From: Bacillus sp. UNC41MFS5
GTDB taxonomy: Bacteria > Bacillota > Bacilli > Bacillales_B > DSM-18226
DNA: 58,296 bases
Assembly: GCF_000686805.1 (NCBI RefSeq)
Contig: NZ_JMLP01000005.1
Coordinates: 1 to 58,296 of the forward strand
Reading direction: 5' to 3'
Below are positions 44,731-54,079 of the stretch, piece after piece. Position 1 is the stretch's first letter; every line of letters starts with the position of its first letter. A program made the position numbers and the translations under genes. The notes beneath the pieces are model-generated. The model was not told where the DNA came from. It saw only the letters and a list, made by a program, of their open reading frames with translations, and did not search any database.

Positions 44731-46110
44731 ATGATAAAACGATCGTTAAAACAGATTGCTGAGATGATTTCTGCCGAGGACGTTACGATTACGTTTGCTG
44801 ACACGATAATCACGGGTGTATGTATTGATTCACGTAAAATTGAAGAAGGAAACTTATTTATCCCTTTTAAGGGAGAGCAAGCCGATGGACATAAATATGT
44901 CGAAGAGTCGATCCGTAAAGGAGCAGCGGCGGCTCTTTGGCAAAAGGATGTGCCCAATCCTCCATTACACTTGCCGATAGTAATCGTAGAGAATTGCCTT
45001 ATGGCCTTACAGGAATTAGCAAGAAGCTACCGGAAACAATTAGCGGTAAAAGTAGTCGGCATTACAGGAAGCAACGGGAAAACAACGACTAAGGACATGA
45101 CAGCAGGTATTCTATCAACACAATACAAGGTTCTAAAGACAGAAGGCAATTATAATAATCATATCGGTCTTCCGTTAACTGTTTTAGGATTAAACGAAGA
45201 CACTGAAATTGCCGTTCTCGAAATGGGCATGAGCGGCAGGGGGGAAATTGAGTTTTTAACAAATCTTTCCTGTCCAGATGCTGTCGTAATTACTAATATT
45301 GGCGAATCTCACTTACTTGACCTTGGTTCAAGAGAAGGAATCGCAGAAGCAAAGCTTGAAATCCTACAGGGGCTAAAAGATGGGGGACTAGCTGTACTCC
45401 ATGGCGATGAGCCGCTGCTTATGGAAAGAATTCAAGAGCACAAAGGAAATGTCCAGGTGAAAACTTTTGGGAGAAACGATACAAATGATTTATATCCCAC
45501 TGAAATTACTCAGTTAGAGAATGGGAATCGTTTTAGAATTAACACGTCAGAGACTGCGTTTGAACTTCCAGTTCTCGGAACACATAATATTTTAAATGCA
45601 CTTGCTTCGATGCTTATAGCTAATTATTTTTCCATTCCTTTTGAAAAAATGAATGAGGGGCTAGCAAGTATTCGGCTAACCAATATGCGGATGGAGTTAG
45701 TTGAAGGGAAGCAGGGCGAAAAAATAATAAACGATGCGTATAATGCCAGCCCGACGTCTATGATGGCGGCCATTGAATTAGTATCGAATCTTCAAGGCTA
45801 TGCACGAAAAATCCTTGTCCTAGGGGATATGTTAGAACTTGGTCCACAGGAAGAACAATATCATCAGCAAATAGGAGAAGCCTTAAACGATGAAAAAGTC
45901 GATCTCCTGTTCACTTTTGGAACTTTAGGGCGGCATATTGCAAACAAGGCCAGAACGGTTTTAGGGCCAGAAAGAGTCTTTGCCTTTACGGAAAAAGAAG
46001 CACTCATTCAAGAATTAAGGCAACATGTAGACCATCAAACGTTAATCCTTGTAAAAGCGTCAAGAGGAATGAAATTAGAAGAAATCGTGACCGCATTACA
46101 AGTAAATTAA
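44731..46110 (+). CDS. murF: UDP-MurNAc-tripeptide--D-alanyl-D-alanine ligase
   Basis: Adds D-Ala-D-Ala to the UDP-MurNAc-tripeptide in the cytosol. The 459-residue Mur ligase has a substrate domain, the ATP-binding P loop GITGSNGKTTT (110-120), the ENYNNHIG-like block (TEGNYNNHIGLP) and a C-terminal domain with NDAYNASPTSM. Ribosome-binding site GAAGGAGG. Confidence 0.96.
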   Translation: MIKRSLKQIAEMISAEDVTITFADTIITGVCIDSRKIEEGNLFIPFKGEQADGHKYVEESIRKGAAAALWQKDVPNPPLHLPIVIVENCLMALQELARSYRKQLAVKVVGITGSNGKTTTKDMTAGILSTQYKVLKTEGNYNNHIGLPLTVLGLNEDTEIAVLEMGMSGRGEIEFLTNLSCPDAVVITNIGESHLLDLGSREGIAEAKLEILQGLKDGGLAVLHGDEPLLMERIQEHKGNVQVKTFGRNDTNDLYPTEITQLENGNRFRINTSETAFELPVLGTHNILNALASMLIANYFSIPFEKMNEGLASIRLTNMRMELVEGKQGEKIINDAYNASPTSMMAAIELVSNLQGYARKILVLGDMLELGPQEEQYHQQIGEALNDEKVDLLFTFGTLGRHIANKARTVLGPERVFAFTEKEALIQELRQHVDHQTLILVKASRGMKLEEIVTALQVN

Positions 46111-46266
46111 GGAAATTAAAACTGATGATATCATGAATGATTTCAAGATGGGAAAAGAAAAATAACAGAGACCCCCTCTTGTGTGAGAAGGTGCCCTTTC
46201 ATTTTTCCATTAGACTTTTTGATGAGATAATAAGATTGGTTTGGCGATGTAACAAACTTGTCTTGA

Positions 46267-46295
46267 TTGCAAAATACTAGCAAGAGTGGTATGAT
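46267..46295 (+). promoter_or_regulatory. Sigma-A promoter of the cshA leader
   Basis: TTGCAA and TATGAT with a 17-base spacer. Transcription would start near 46302, some 385 bases before cshA. Confidence 0.55.
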
Positions 46296-46331
46296 GTTCA
46301 TCAACGTGTCTAAAGAACGATGATTAAAGGG

Positions 46332-46362
46332 CATACTCCTTGAGGGAGGATGTTTTTTTTTG
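46332..46362 (+). terminator. Early terminator in the cshA leader
   Basis: CATACTCCT / GGGAGGATG stem (one A-G mismatch) followed by nine T residues, about 30 bases after the predicted start. It could produce a ~60-base RNA or act as an attenuator. Confidence 0.65.
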
Positions 46363-46404
46363 GTAAAATAAAGATGTTACCTATTTACGGCATTTTGATG
46401 CGTG

Positions 46405-46620
46405 TCAGCTCAAGCGCCATGGGGACCTGAGCCGCTTCGGTCCTGCCTAAGATGAAGAATAACTATCCACTTCCATCCTGATGAAATAAAAATTATTTCA
46501 TCCTAGATGATATATATCCTATTTCATCAAGGAATCCATTCTTGATGAATCCAAAACGGACTTCACCTTAAGGCCCTCCAGCGCTTTTCGCCTCAATTCG
46601 AGCAGGCGCTACCGCTTTTC
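46405..46620. repeat. Structured intergenic repeat element, copy 2, with nested hairpins
   Basis: Ends resemble the element at 1021-1165 (CAGCTCAAGCGCC ... CCTCCAGCGCTT ... GGCGCTACCGCTTTTC). Inside are several GATGAA/TTCATC hairpins: GATGAAATAA / TTATTTCATC (46480-46502) and TTCATCAAG / CTTGATGAA (46523-46549). It fills the gap between the leader terminator and cshA; bases 46111-46260 after murF hold nothing I recognise. Confidence 0.55.
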
Positions 46621-46686
46621 TGAGTATCAGGCGAAAATATTCAGCTCTCAAAAATATTTTCACATAGATGAAGGAGAATGAAAACA

Positions 46687-48186
46687 TTGACAAAGTTTGA
46701 AGAATTAGGCCTAAGTCAGGCTACTTTACAAGCTGTCCTTAAAATGGGTTTTGAGGAAGCAACACCAATTCAGTCGGAAACTATTCCGTTGGGGCTAAAA
46801 GGAATTGATTTGATCGGGCAAGCTCAAACAGGAACAGGGAAAACAGCTGCATTTGGGATTCCATTGGTTGAAAAAATTGATACTAGAGCAGATGCGATTC
46901 AAGGGATTATTATTGCACCGACTCGTGAACTTGCGATTCAAGTATCTGAAGAACTTTATAAACTTGGTTCGGGCAAACGGGTGCGTGTACTGCCAATTTA
47001 TGGCGGGCAAGATATCAGCCGCCAAATCCGCTCATTAAAGAAAGCACCACATATCATTGTTGGTACTCCAGGTCGTGTATTGGATCATATCAACAGAAAA
47101 ACAATGCGTCTTGATACAGTTAACACCGTCATCCTTGATGAAGCGGATGAAATGTTAAACATGGGATTCATTGAAGACATTGAATCTATCCTTGCTTCAA
47201 CACCAGAAGAACGCCAAACTTTACTTTTCTCAGCAACCATGCCTGGTCCAATTCAAAGAATGGCTGAAAAGTTCATGAAGGAACCGCAAATTGTTCGTGT
47301 GAAAACAAAAGAAATGACTGTACCTTCCATTGAACAATATTACCTTGAGGTTCAAGAAAGAAATAAATTTGATGTGTTAACAAGACTTTTAGATATCCAA
47401 TCACCAGAACTTGCGATTGTATTTGGCCGTACAAAGCGCCGTGTCGATGAATTATCAGAAGCTTTAACTTTAAGAGGTTATACGGCGGAAGGTATTCATG
47501 GAGATTTAAGTCAGGCAAAACGGATTTCTGTCCTTCGTAAATTTAAAGAGGGTACTATTGATGTTCTTGTTGCCACAGACGTTGCTGCAAGGGGTCTAGA
47601 TATTTCTGGAGTTACCCATGTATACAACTTTGACATTCCACAGGATCCAGAAAGCTATGTTCACCGTATCGGTCGTACTGGCCGTGCTGGTAAAACAGGT
47701 GTGGCGATGACGTTCATTACACCTCGTGAAAAATCTTATCTTGCAGTTGTGGAAAAAACTACAAAACGCAAAATGGATAAAATGAAGGCTCCTACACTTG
47801 ATGAGGCGTTAGAAGGCCAACAAAAAGCGGTTGTAGAAAAAATCGTTCAAACAATTGAATCAAACAATTTACATTATTATAAAGCAGCAGCGCAAGAATT
47901 GCTTGAAGAAAATGACGCATCAACCGTCATCGCAGCTGTGTTAAAAATGTTAACGAAAGAACCAGATACAACACCAATTAAGTTAACAGAAGAACAGCTT
48001 CCACAAAGAAGAGAAAGAAAGTCATATAACGACCGTGACCGTAGAAGAAGAGATGACTCTAGAGGTTCAGGTTCATACCGTGGGGATAATAATCGCAAAA
48101 AAGCACCTGCAAGACCACGCAGTGGTGAAAAAAGAACGGGCGGCGGCGGTAAACCATCATCAAAGCCAAGAACGTTTAATCATTAA
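46687..48186 (+). CDS. cshA: DEAD-box ATP-dependent RNA helicase CshA
   Basis: RNA helicase of the degradosome and of ribosome assembly in the cold. The 499-residue protein has Q motif (GFEEATPIQ), motif I (AQTGTGKT), DEAD (LDEADEM), SAT, the C-terminal helicase motifs ([13 protein letters not shown]) and an Arg/Gly-rich tail. I use TTG 46687, giving [10 protein letters not shown], because AAGGAGA (46671-46677) is spaced for it; the ATG at 46678 touches that site. The long upstream leader suggests regulated expression. Confidence 0.95.
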   Translation: MTKFEELGLSQATLQAVLKMGFEEATPIQSETIPLGLKGIDLIGQAQTGTGKTAAFGIPLVEKIDTRADAIQGIIIAPTRELAIQVSEELYKLGSGKRVRVLPIYGGQDISRQIRSLKKAPHIIVGTPGRVLDHINRKTMRLDTVNTVILDEADEMLNMGFIEDIESILASTPEERQTLLFSATMPGPIQRMAEKFMKEPQIVRVKTKEMTVPSIEQYYLEVQERNKFDVLTRLLDIQSPELAIVFGRTKRRVDELSEALTLRGYTAEGIHGDLSQAKRISVLRKFKEGTIDVLVATDVAARGLDISGVTHVYNFDIPQDPESYVHRIGRTGRAGKTGVAMTFITPREKSYLAVVEKTTKRKMDKMKAPTLDEALEGQQKAVVEKIVQTIESNNLHYYKAAAQELLEENDASTVIAAVLKMLTKEPDTTPIKLTEEQLPQRRERKSYNDRDRRRRDDSRGSGSYRGDNNRKKAPARPRSGEKRTGGGGKPSSKPRTFNH

Positions 48187-48193
48187 AATACGT

Positions 48194-48228
48194 TAAGCAT
48201 GAACGATTTCGTTCATGCTTTTTTCTAT
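48194..48228 (+). terminator. Terminator of cshA
   Basis: AAGCATGAACGA / TCGTTCATGCTT stem with T run. Confidence 0.92.
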
Positions 48229-48277
48229 GACCAAAAGGGAATAGTATAGTTAAACACAATTTCTTGGAGTGATAATT

Positions 48278-49243
48278 ATGACGTTGGTACGACTCGGTTA
48301 TGTGGCTATGAGTGTTGAGCTTCAAAATGCCTCCCCCTCGCAAACGATGACATTCGCTCAATTTGAAAAAATAAAAGACCGGGACGCAGCGATTCGTAAA
48401 TTAGAGAGAATTGCGAATTCAAACTTAGAAAATTGTCTACGGCTTTTAAAACATAATGCAGGCAATCAAATTCATTTTTTTCGGTTCAGCTCGCGACTCA
48501 TTCCGCTTGCCAATCATGAGGAATTACTGGATTGGGACTACATCAGCCCTTTAAAGGATACACTCAAGAATCTGGCAGATTATATAAAGGAACATCCAGC
48601 TCGGATTGATTTTCATCCGGACCATTTCGTCGTTCTTAATACGCCGGATAAGGATATTTTAAAAAATTCCCTAAAAACGCTCGCCATGCATAAAGCCTTG
48701 CTAAAGGGTATGGAGATTGATCCCGAACATCGATGTGTACTTCATGTTGGTGGTGGATATAACGATAAGGAGAAAGCTCTCGAGCAGTTTATTCATAATT
48801 GGGCCTATATTTCCCCGTCCATCCAAAAAATGATTATGCTCGAAAACGATGATACGACGTTTACGGTCAAAGAGACCCTTTATCTATGTGAAAAGTTAGG
48901 CATTCCGATGGTGTTTGATTACCATCATCACCTTGCTCACCATGATGAAAAAGAGTGGGCGTCGGATTGGGAGAGGATTATTGCAACCTGGGACCAGTCT
49001 CCGCTGCCAATCAAGATGCATATTTCCAGTCCACGCTCTGAAAAGGATTTTCGAGCACATGCGGACACAATTGACCCCAAAATGTTTCTGCGGTTTTTAC
49101 AGCAAATCAAAGGAACAGTTCCTGAGATTCACTGTATGATTGAAGCGAAGCAAAAAGATGCGGCGCTTTTCCAACTTGTAGAGGATTTGCAAGGAAGAGA
49201 AGGAGTTGCGTGGATTGACCAGTCGAGTTTTATTATCCAATAG
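48278..49243 (+). CDS. uvsE: UV DNA damage endonuclease
   Basis: Incises DNA 5' to UV photoproducts and other lesions as an alternative to UvrABC. TIM-barrel protein of 321 residues with metal ligands visible in RFSSRLIPLA, DFHPDHFVVLN, HVGGGYNDKEKA, LENDD, DYHHHLAH and MIEAKQKD. ATG 48278 lies 9 bases after TTGGAG; the GTG at 48269 overlaps that site. Homologue of B. subtilis UvsE (YwjD). Confidence 0.93.
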   Translation: MTLVRLGYVAMSVELQNASPSQTMTFAQFEKIKDRDAAIRKLERIANSNLENCLRLLKHNAGNQIHFFRFSSRLIPLANHEELLDWDYISPLKDTLKNLADYIKEHPARIDFHPDHFVVLNTPDKDILKNSLKTLAMHKALLKGMEIDPEHRCVLHVGGGYNDKEKALEQFIHNWAYISPSIQKMIMLENDDTTFTVKETLYLCEKLGIPMVFDYHHHLAHHDEKEWASDWERIIATWDQSPLPIKMHISSPRSEKDFRAHADTIDPKMFLRFLQQIKGTVPEIHCMIEAKQKDAALFQLVEDLQGREGVAWIDQSSFIIQ

Positions 49244-49312
49244 GATCCACAAGAGTGGTTTGGCAAAGAAAAAGGAATCGCAGTGAATTGTTGATTCGGC
49301 TGCAAATCCCTG

Positions 49313-50041
49313 TTATTTTTGTGCTAATAAACCAATAATAGCTATGATAATAATGGCGGCCCAGATGAGAATTTTCCAAGGAGATTGATAAGAGATACTT
49401 TTCTTCCTATTGCTGGCCCAGTTCGCGGTTCCCTGAATCGAATCTGAAAGATCCTTTTTATTAAAATAGGGAATAGCTCCTAGTAAAAAGCCGCCAAGTA
49501 AGCCAAATAGATGGGCGGTAATATTAATATTCGGCTGCAGGAATGTCATAATCAAACTAACCACACAAAGAGTAAGGATAATTTGGGAATTCTGTTTGGA
49601 AAGCATATGTTTCCGAAACATAATCATCGCAAGATAATAACCAAACAGTCCAAAAATCGCGCCACTTGAGCCAACATGTGTATAAGTAAGTGGCTCAAGC
49701 AGCAATGTGGCAACATTTGCAATGATCCCTGAGAGAAGATAAATGAATAAAAATCTACCGCTGCCAAGCATGCGCTCAAGCGCTGGTCCAAATAGTACAA
49801 GTGAAAAGCTATTAAACAGTGCGTGGGAGAACCCGCTATGCATAAAGGTTGGTGTAATTAGCCGCCAATATTCCCCTTCCATAATGTAAAGATTCACTCC
49901 AGAAAGATTTTCAAAGAACCAATTGTTTGGGAAGATTGGTAAACTAGTTAACAGATATAATCCTAAATGAATGGTAACAATAAAAGAAACAATTGGATAA
50001 AGGCGGATAAAATCGCGAAAGCTCTCCGTTCTCGTAAACAT
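49313..50041 (-). CDS. Rhomboid-family intramembrane serine protease
   Basis: Six- to seven-helix protease of 242 residues. The catalytic dyad is Ser126 (GSSGAIFG) and His177 (ITAHLFGLLGG), and the L1-loop WR (Trp59-Arg60) and HxxxN block (HALFN) are present. B. subtilis has the homologue YdcA at the same place next to acpS. Start at ATG 50041 after TCAGGAGGTG on the minus strand. Confidence 0.92.
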   Translation of the reverse strand: MFTRTESFRDFIRLYPIVSFIVTIHLGLYLLTSLPIFPNNWFFENLSGVNLYIMEGEYWRLITPTFMHSGFSHALFNSFSLVLFGPALERMLGSGRFLFIYLLSGIIANVATLLLEPLTYTHVGSSGAIFGLFGYYLAMIMFRKHMLSKQNSQIILTLCVVSLIMTFLQPNINITAHLFGLLGGFLLGAIPYFNKKDLSDSIQGTANWASNRKKSISYQSPWKILIWAAIIIIAIIGLLAQK

Positions 50042-50141
50042 CACTTACACCTCCTGAGTCTCATACTATTTATTGACGAATTTCCATTCTTGTACACTAT
50101 TACTTATGCTAATCATATAACAAATAGAAGGAAGATGAAGA

Positions 50142-50492
50142 ATGATTAAAGGGATTGGAATCGATATTATTGAGCTTTCTAGGATTCAGAACATCCTTAT
50201 GCGGCAAAAGAAGTTTGTCGACCGAGTGTTAACCCTGGCTGAACGGAAAAAATTTGAGGAGTTATCAGCAGCCAGAAAGGTAGAATTTTTAGCAGGGCGA
50301 TTTGCGGCAAAAGAAGCTTTTTCAAAAGCAAATGGAACGGGTATAGGTGAGGAATTGTCATTTCTAGATATTGAAATTGAAAATGACAGCTACGGAAAAC
50401 CATTTATTGCAAAGCCTGAGATCAGGGCCCATTTATCCATTTCACATAGTAGAGATTATGCCGTAGCGCAAGTAACGATTGAAGAAGAGTAG
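50142..50492 (+). CDS. acpS: Holo-[acyl-carrier-protein] synthase
   Basis: Transfers 4'-phosphopantetheine from CoA to ACP. 116 residues with magnesium ligands Asp8 (GIGIDI) and Glu58 ([12 protein letters not shown]), and the C-terminal [13 protein letters not shown]. Ribosome-binding site GAAGGAAGATGAAG. The following 194 bases up to the lipoprotein gene hold nothing recognisable. Confidence 0.96.
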   Translation: MIKGIGIDIIELSRIQNILMRQKKFVDRVLTLAERKKFEELSAARKVEFLAGRFAAKEAFSKANGTGIGEELSFLDIEIENDSYGKPFIAKPEIRAHLSISHSRDYAVAQVTIEEE

Positions 50493-50686
50493 GACATTAA
50501 TCTTTTTAAAAATAAAATAGCTTGGCAAAGTCCTTATCATAAACCCAAAGGTTGTCTCATATATTCATAGGGAAACAGGAGAGACAAGGTCAGCCATGGT
50601 CATTTTGGATAGCAAACTCCATTGCCTGACCCCTGCCTTACTCTTCTCCATAATCATATGAAATGAGACAAGAAGGGGTTGAAGGA

Positions 50687-51700
50687 ATGAGGAAAAAGTT
50701 GTTGCTGCTAATCACAGGGCTAATGGTCATTTTTGTACTAGCTGCCTGTGGCTCTAAATCACAAGGTGATGTGGTCAAAGAGCTCACCGGGAAACTAGAT
50801 GACTTAAGTGGCTACAAGGTGAATGCAAAAATGACATTGAAAATGGGATCAGATTCACAAATTTATAAAGTGGAAATTTGGCACAAGGATCCTACCTTTT
50901 ATCGTGTGAATTTGAAAAATGCACAAAAAGACCAAAGTCAGATGATATTAAGGAATAACCAAGGGGTATTTGTTCTGACCCCTGCACTTAATAAGAGCTT
51001 CCGTTTCCAAAGCGATTGGCCGCAAAACAGCAGTCAGGCTTACTTGTATGAATCACTGATTAAGGACATTGTTGCCGATAAAAGCGCAAAGTTCTCTACC
51101 ACAAAACAATATTATGTATTTGAAACGAAAACACGTTATCAAAACAATACAATGCTGCCATTCCAAGAGATTAAACTAAATAAAAGCGACTTATCCCCTG
51201 CGGTGGTAAAAGTAATGGATCCGGATCGAAATGCCCTTGTTACGGTAGAGTTTTCTAAAGTGAAATTTAATGCGAGCTTTGATAAGGATGATTTCGATAT
51301 GAAGAAAAACATGACACGTGCGCAGCTTAATTTACCGGCCATGGCGGACGGCGGCGATGATGCCTTTACGGTCATGTATCCGACCACAGAGTTAAAAGGT
51401 ACCAAATTAATTGAGGAAAAAGAAGTGTCGCTTGAAGATGGGAAAAGGGTTGTCCTTACTTACGATGGTAAAAAATCTTTTACCCTTGTCCAGGAAAAAG
51501 TTACAGCAAAAACAGCTTCCGCCAACCCAACCTATGTTGAAGGAGATATTGTCGACTTAGGTGTGACGATTGGAGCTGTTTCAGACCACTCGATTTCATG
51601 GTCGCATAATGGTGTAGATTACATGATTGCTTCAAAGAACTTAACCAAAGAAGAGTTAATTGAGGTGGCAACATCTGTCCAAGGTGAAGCCGTAAAATAA
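50687..51700 (+). CDS. YdcC-like lipoprotein (LolA-fold)
   Basis: 337-residue exported lipoprotein. A signal peptide with lipobox LAAC places the lipidated cysteine at residue 21, and the mature part has the LolA/outer-membrane lipoprotein carrier-like beta fold. B. subtilis YdcC occupies the same place between acpS and alr; its function is not established. ATG 50687 sits 7-8 bases after AAGGGG; the ATG at 50663 is too far upstream for the signal peptide. Confidence 0.85.
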   Translation: MRKKLLLLITGLMVIFVLAACGSKSQGDVVKELTGKLDDLSGYKVNAKMTLKMGSDSQIYKVEIWHKDPTFYRVNLKNAQKDQSQMILRNNQGVFVLTPALNKSFRFQSDWPQNSSQAYLYESLIKDIVADKSAKFSTTKQYYVFETKTRYQNNTMLPFQEIKLNKSDLSPAVVKVMDPDRNALVTVEFSKVKFNASFDKDDFDMKKNMTRAQLNLPAMADGGDDAFTVMYPTTELKGTKLIEEKEVSLEDGKRVVLTYDGKKSFTLVQEKVTAKTASANPTYVEGDIVDLGVTIGAVSDHSISWSHNGVDYMIASKNLTKEELIEVATSVQGEAVK

Positions 51701-51712
51701 ATTATTTAGCTA

Positions 51713-51742
51713 ACAGGCTCATCTTGGGCCTGTTTTTTTGTT
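51713..51742 (+). terminator. Terminator of the lipoprotein gene
   Basis: AACAGGC / GCCTGTT stem followed by seven T residues. Confidence 0.85.
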
Positions 51743-51770
51743 TGTTTGTAGTACGGAACAGTAGTATGAT
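51742..51770 (+). promoter_or_regulatory. Sigma-A promoter candidate of alr
   Basis: TTGTTT and TATGAT with a 17-base spacer, 54 bases before the alr start. Confidence 0.5.
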
Positions 51771-51823
51771 AATTTTGTGATAATAAAGAATGTATTTAAT
51801 TAAAGCTATTAGGAAGTGGAAAC

Positions 51824-52987
51824 ATGGAAGAGCAAGGTTTTTTCTATCGTGATACATGGGCTGAAGTCGATTTAGATTGTATAACTGCCAATGTTGCCTC
51901 CATTAAAAAGCAATTGCCTCAAGAAGTGAAAGTGATTGCAGTTGTGAAAGCCAATGCTTACGGGCATGGAGATGTTCAAGTGGCAAAGACAGCACTAGAA
52001 GCAGGGGCGGCCTATCTTGCTGTTGCATTTATGGATGAGGCGATCGCTCTAAGGAATAAAGGAATTACAGCGCCTATCCTCGTTTTGGGAGCATCTCGTC
52101 CTGAAGATATCCAAGTGGCAGCAAAATTTGACATCACCCTTACTGTTTTTCAAAAGGAATGGCTAGAAAAGGCTTTGCAATATGTAAAAGCGGATGATCA
52201 AATTTCATTTCATATCAAAGTAGACACAGGTATGGGGAGAATTGGTGTGCGGAGTGTACCGGAATTAACTGCCCTCGAACAAATGATTTCTGAACATAGC
52301 CCATTTCATCTAGAAGGGATTTTTACTCATTTTGCGACGGCGGATGAACTAGATGAAACCTATATGTACCAGCAATTAAATTTATTCGAAAGTATGGTCA
52401 CTGCGCTCAAACAAAAACCAAAATATGTTCATTCTAGCAATAGTGCAGCAACCTTGCGCTTTCCAAAGACTTATTTTAATGCCGTAAGGATTGGGATTGC
52501 GATGTATGGATTAACTCCTTCATTGGAGATGGAAGATAAAATTCCCTTCCAGCTAAAGGAGGCTTTTTCCCTTCGAACACGACTTGTCTATGTCAAGAAG
52601 ATGCCAAAGGGTGAAAAATTGAGTTACGGGGCAACCTATGAAACTGACGATGAAGAGTGGATTGGAACCATTCCGGTTGGGTATGCGGACGGCTGGATAC
52701 GCAAGCTGCAAGGGCAGGAAGTGCTGGTAGAAGGTGCTCGGGTACCGATTGTCGGTAGAATTTGTATGGATCAATGTATGGTCCGTCTTCCAAATCAAAT
52801 GCCTATTGGAACACCGGTCACTCTAATCGGCGTACAGGAGAATCAGTTTATTTCAATCAATGAAATTGCCAAAAAACTAGAAACCATTAATTATGAAGTT
52901 CCCTGTATCATTACCAGTCGGGTTCCGCGTCTTTATAAAAAGGGAGGAAAAGTTGTCGATTTAAAAAATTATCTTCTCGAAAATTAA
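51824..52987 (+). CDS. alr: Alanine racemase
   Basis: PLP enzyme that makes D-alanine for the cell wall. 387 residues; PLP-binding Lys42 in [10 protein letters not shown], the second-base tyrosine in SYGATY (about residue 269) and the C-terminal [10 protein letters not shown] block. Ribosome-binding site AGGAAGTGGAAAC. Product feeds Ddl and MurF encoded upstream. Confidence 0.96.
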   Translation: MEEQGFFYRDTWAEVDLDCITANVASIKKQLPQEVKVIAVVKANAYGHGDVQVAKTALEAGAAYLAVAFMDEAIALRNKGITAPILVLGASRPEDIQVAAKFDITLTVFQKEWLEKALQYVKADDQISFHIKVDTGMGRIGVRSVPELTALEQMISEHSPFHLEGIFTHFATADELDETYMYQQLNLFESMVTALKQKPKYVHSSNSAATLRFPKTYFNAVRIGIAMYGLTPSLEMEDKIPFQLKEAFSLRTRLVYVKKMPKGEKLSYGATYETDDEEWIGTIPVGYADGWIRKLQGQEVLVEGARVPIVGRICMDQCMVRLPNQMPIGTPVTLIGVQENQFISINEIAKKLETINYEVPCIITSRVPRLYKKGGKVVDLKNYLLEN

Positions 52988-53059
52988 AGGCCTAAATAAA
53001 GTTTTTTCATCATATTTATGATATTGCGGTGATTTGTGCATAAAAGGGTCTTTTATTGG

Positions 53060-53083
53060 ATTATAATACAGTAGTATTATAAT
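53060..53083. promoter_or_regulatory. Palindrome over the -10 region upstream of the toxin-antitoxin genes
   Basis: Perfect 10-bp arms ATTATAATAC and GTATTATAAT with AGTA between. Each arm contains TATAAT on one strand, so the palindrome overlaps possible -10 boxes in both directions. A ribbon-helix-helix antitoxin typically binds such sites. Confidence 0.5.
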
Positions 53084-53258
53084 TAGTCTATGCAATAGGT
53101 TCGATTAATGTTATTATTAGAAATGGTACAGATAATAAATGAAACTCACTGTGTGAAACAGGCCGAAAGGCGATTCATCATGTGTAGTGGCGTTTATGCA
53201 TCAGAAGGAATTCTGGTTAGATAAAAATGGTGTGTAGTGATGGTGGAGGTGTATGTTT

Positions 53259-53540
53259 GTGTCTGAATCCGGCGCAACTACGGAAATCTTAGTGAAGTTA
53301 CCGCAACATCTTTTAACTGAATTAGATGGTTTTGTGAAACAAGAGAATGTAAACCGCAGCGAGTTTATCTACCAGGCAACAAAAATGTATTTACGCGAAC
53401 GTAAAAAGAGACAAATTCGCGAGTCGATGAGACGTGGATACATGGAAATGGCCAAGATAAATCTAGGGATTGCATCAGAAGCATTTTTAGCAGAATATGA
53501 GGCAGAACACACAGTTGAACGTCTTGTAAGCGGAGGATAA
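53259..53540 (+). CDS. ndoAI: Antitoxin of the MazEF/NdoA type (ribbon-helix-helix)
   Basis: 93-residue antitoxin with an N-terminal ribbon-helix-helix ([16 protein letters not shown], then [14 protein letters not shown]) and a C-terminal toxin-binding tail ending TVERLVSGG, as in B. subtilis NdoAI. GTG at 53259 gives MSES and lies 9 bases after GGAGG; the ATG at 53253 is too close to it. The 271 bases between alr and this gene hold the palindrome at 53060 and no other feature I can support. Confidence 0.92.
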   Translation: MSESGATTEILVKLPQHLLTELDGFVKQENVNRSEFIYQATKMYLRERKKRQIRESMRRGYMEMAKINLGIASEAFLAEYEAEHTVERLVSGG

Positions 53541-53544
53541 TCCT

Positions 53545-53895
53545 TTGATAGTCAAACGTGGTGACGTTTATTTCGCGGACCTATCCCCAGTTGTTGGTTC
53601 TGAACAAGGCGGCGTCCGACCTGTACTTGTCATCCAAAACGACATCGGGAATCGGTTTAGTCCCACAGTGATTGTTGCAGCGATTACAGCTCAAATTCAA
53701 AAAGCCAAGCTTCCTACTCATGTAGAAATTGATGCGAAGCGCTACGGATTTGAACGAGATTCGGTCATTCTGTTAGAGCAAATTCGTACAATTGATAAGC
53801 AGCGGTTAACCGATAAAATCACCCATCTCGATGACGAAATGATGGAGAAAGTGGATGAAGCCTTGCAGGTAAGCCTGGGTCTCATCGAATTTTAA
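53545..53895 (+). CDS. ndoA: Type II toxin endoribonuclease MazF/NdoA
   Basis: mRNA interferase (EndoA) of 116 residues, PemK/MazF fold, with conserved [21 protein letters not shown] and RPVLVIQND. In B. subtilis it cleaves UACAU. TTG start 4 bases after the antitoxin stop, with CGGAGGA inside the antitoxin end. In B. subtilis the rsb-sigB operon follows; here the gene is closed by a terminator and followed by tex. Confidence 0.95.
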   Translation: MIVKRGDVYFADLSPVVGSEQGGVRPVLVIQNDIGNRFSPTVIVAAITAQIQKAKLPTHVEIDAKRYGFERDSVILLEQIRTIDKQRLTDKITHLDDEMMEKVDEALQVSLGLIEF

Positions 53896-53902
53896 TTTAA
53901 AG

Positions 53903-53930
53903 CACGCTCTTTTTAGAAAGAGCGTTTTTT
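53903..53930 (+). terminator. Terminator of the toxin-antitoxin operon
   Basis: CGCTCTTT / AAAGAGCG stem followed by TTTTTT. Confidence 0.9.
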
Positions 53931-54079
53931 CATACATATCCTGTCCTCATTCTCAAATTTGCTACGGCAAGCGTTACGCTTGCCTATTTTTTTTGAAAAA
54001 AATCAGGTGGAATGGCCGTTTAATGAAACGGTCTGTTTATTCTGCTACAATAGAATAAAAGGAATGGAGGACAAGTTTT

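Noticed and set aside
53109..53225. A 38-codon open frame (starting MLLLEMVQII) in the leader of the antitoxin gene
   Set aside because: No ribosome-binding site and no recognisable family; it lies in a likely structured leader. A real small gene is possible but not supported.
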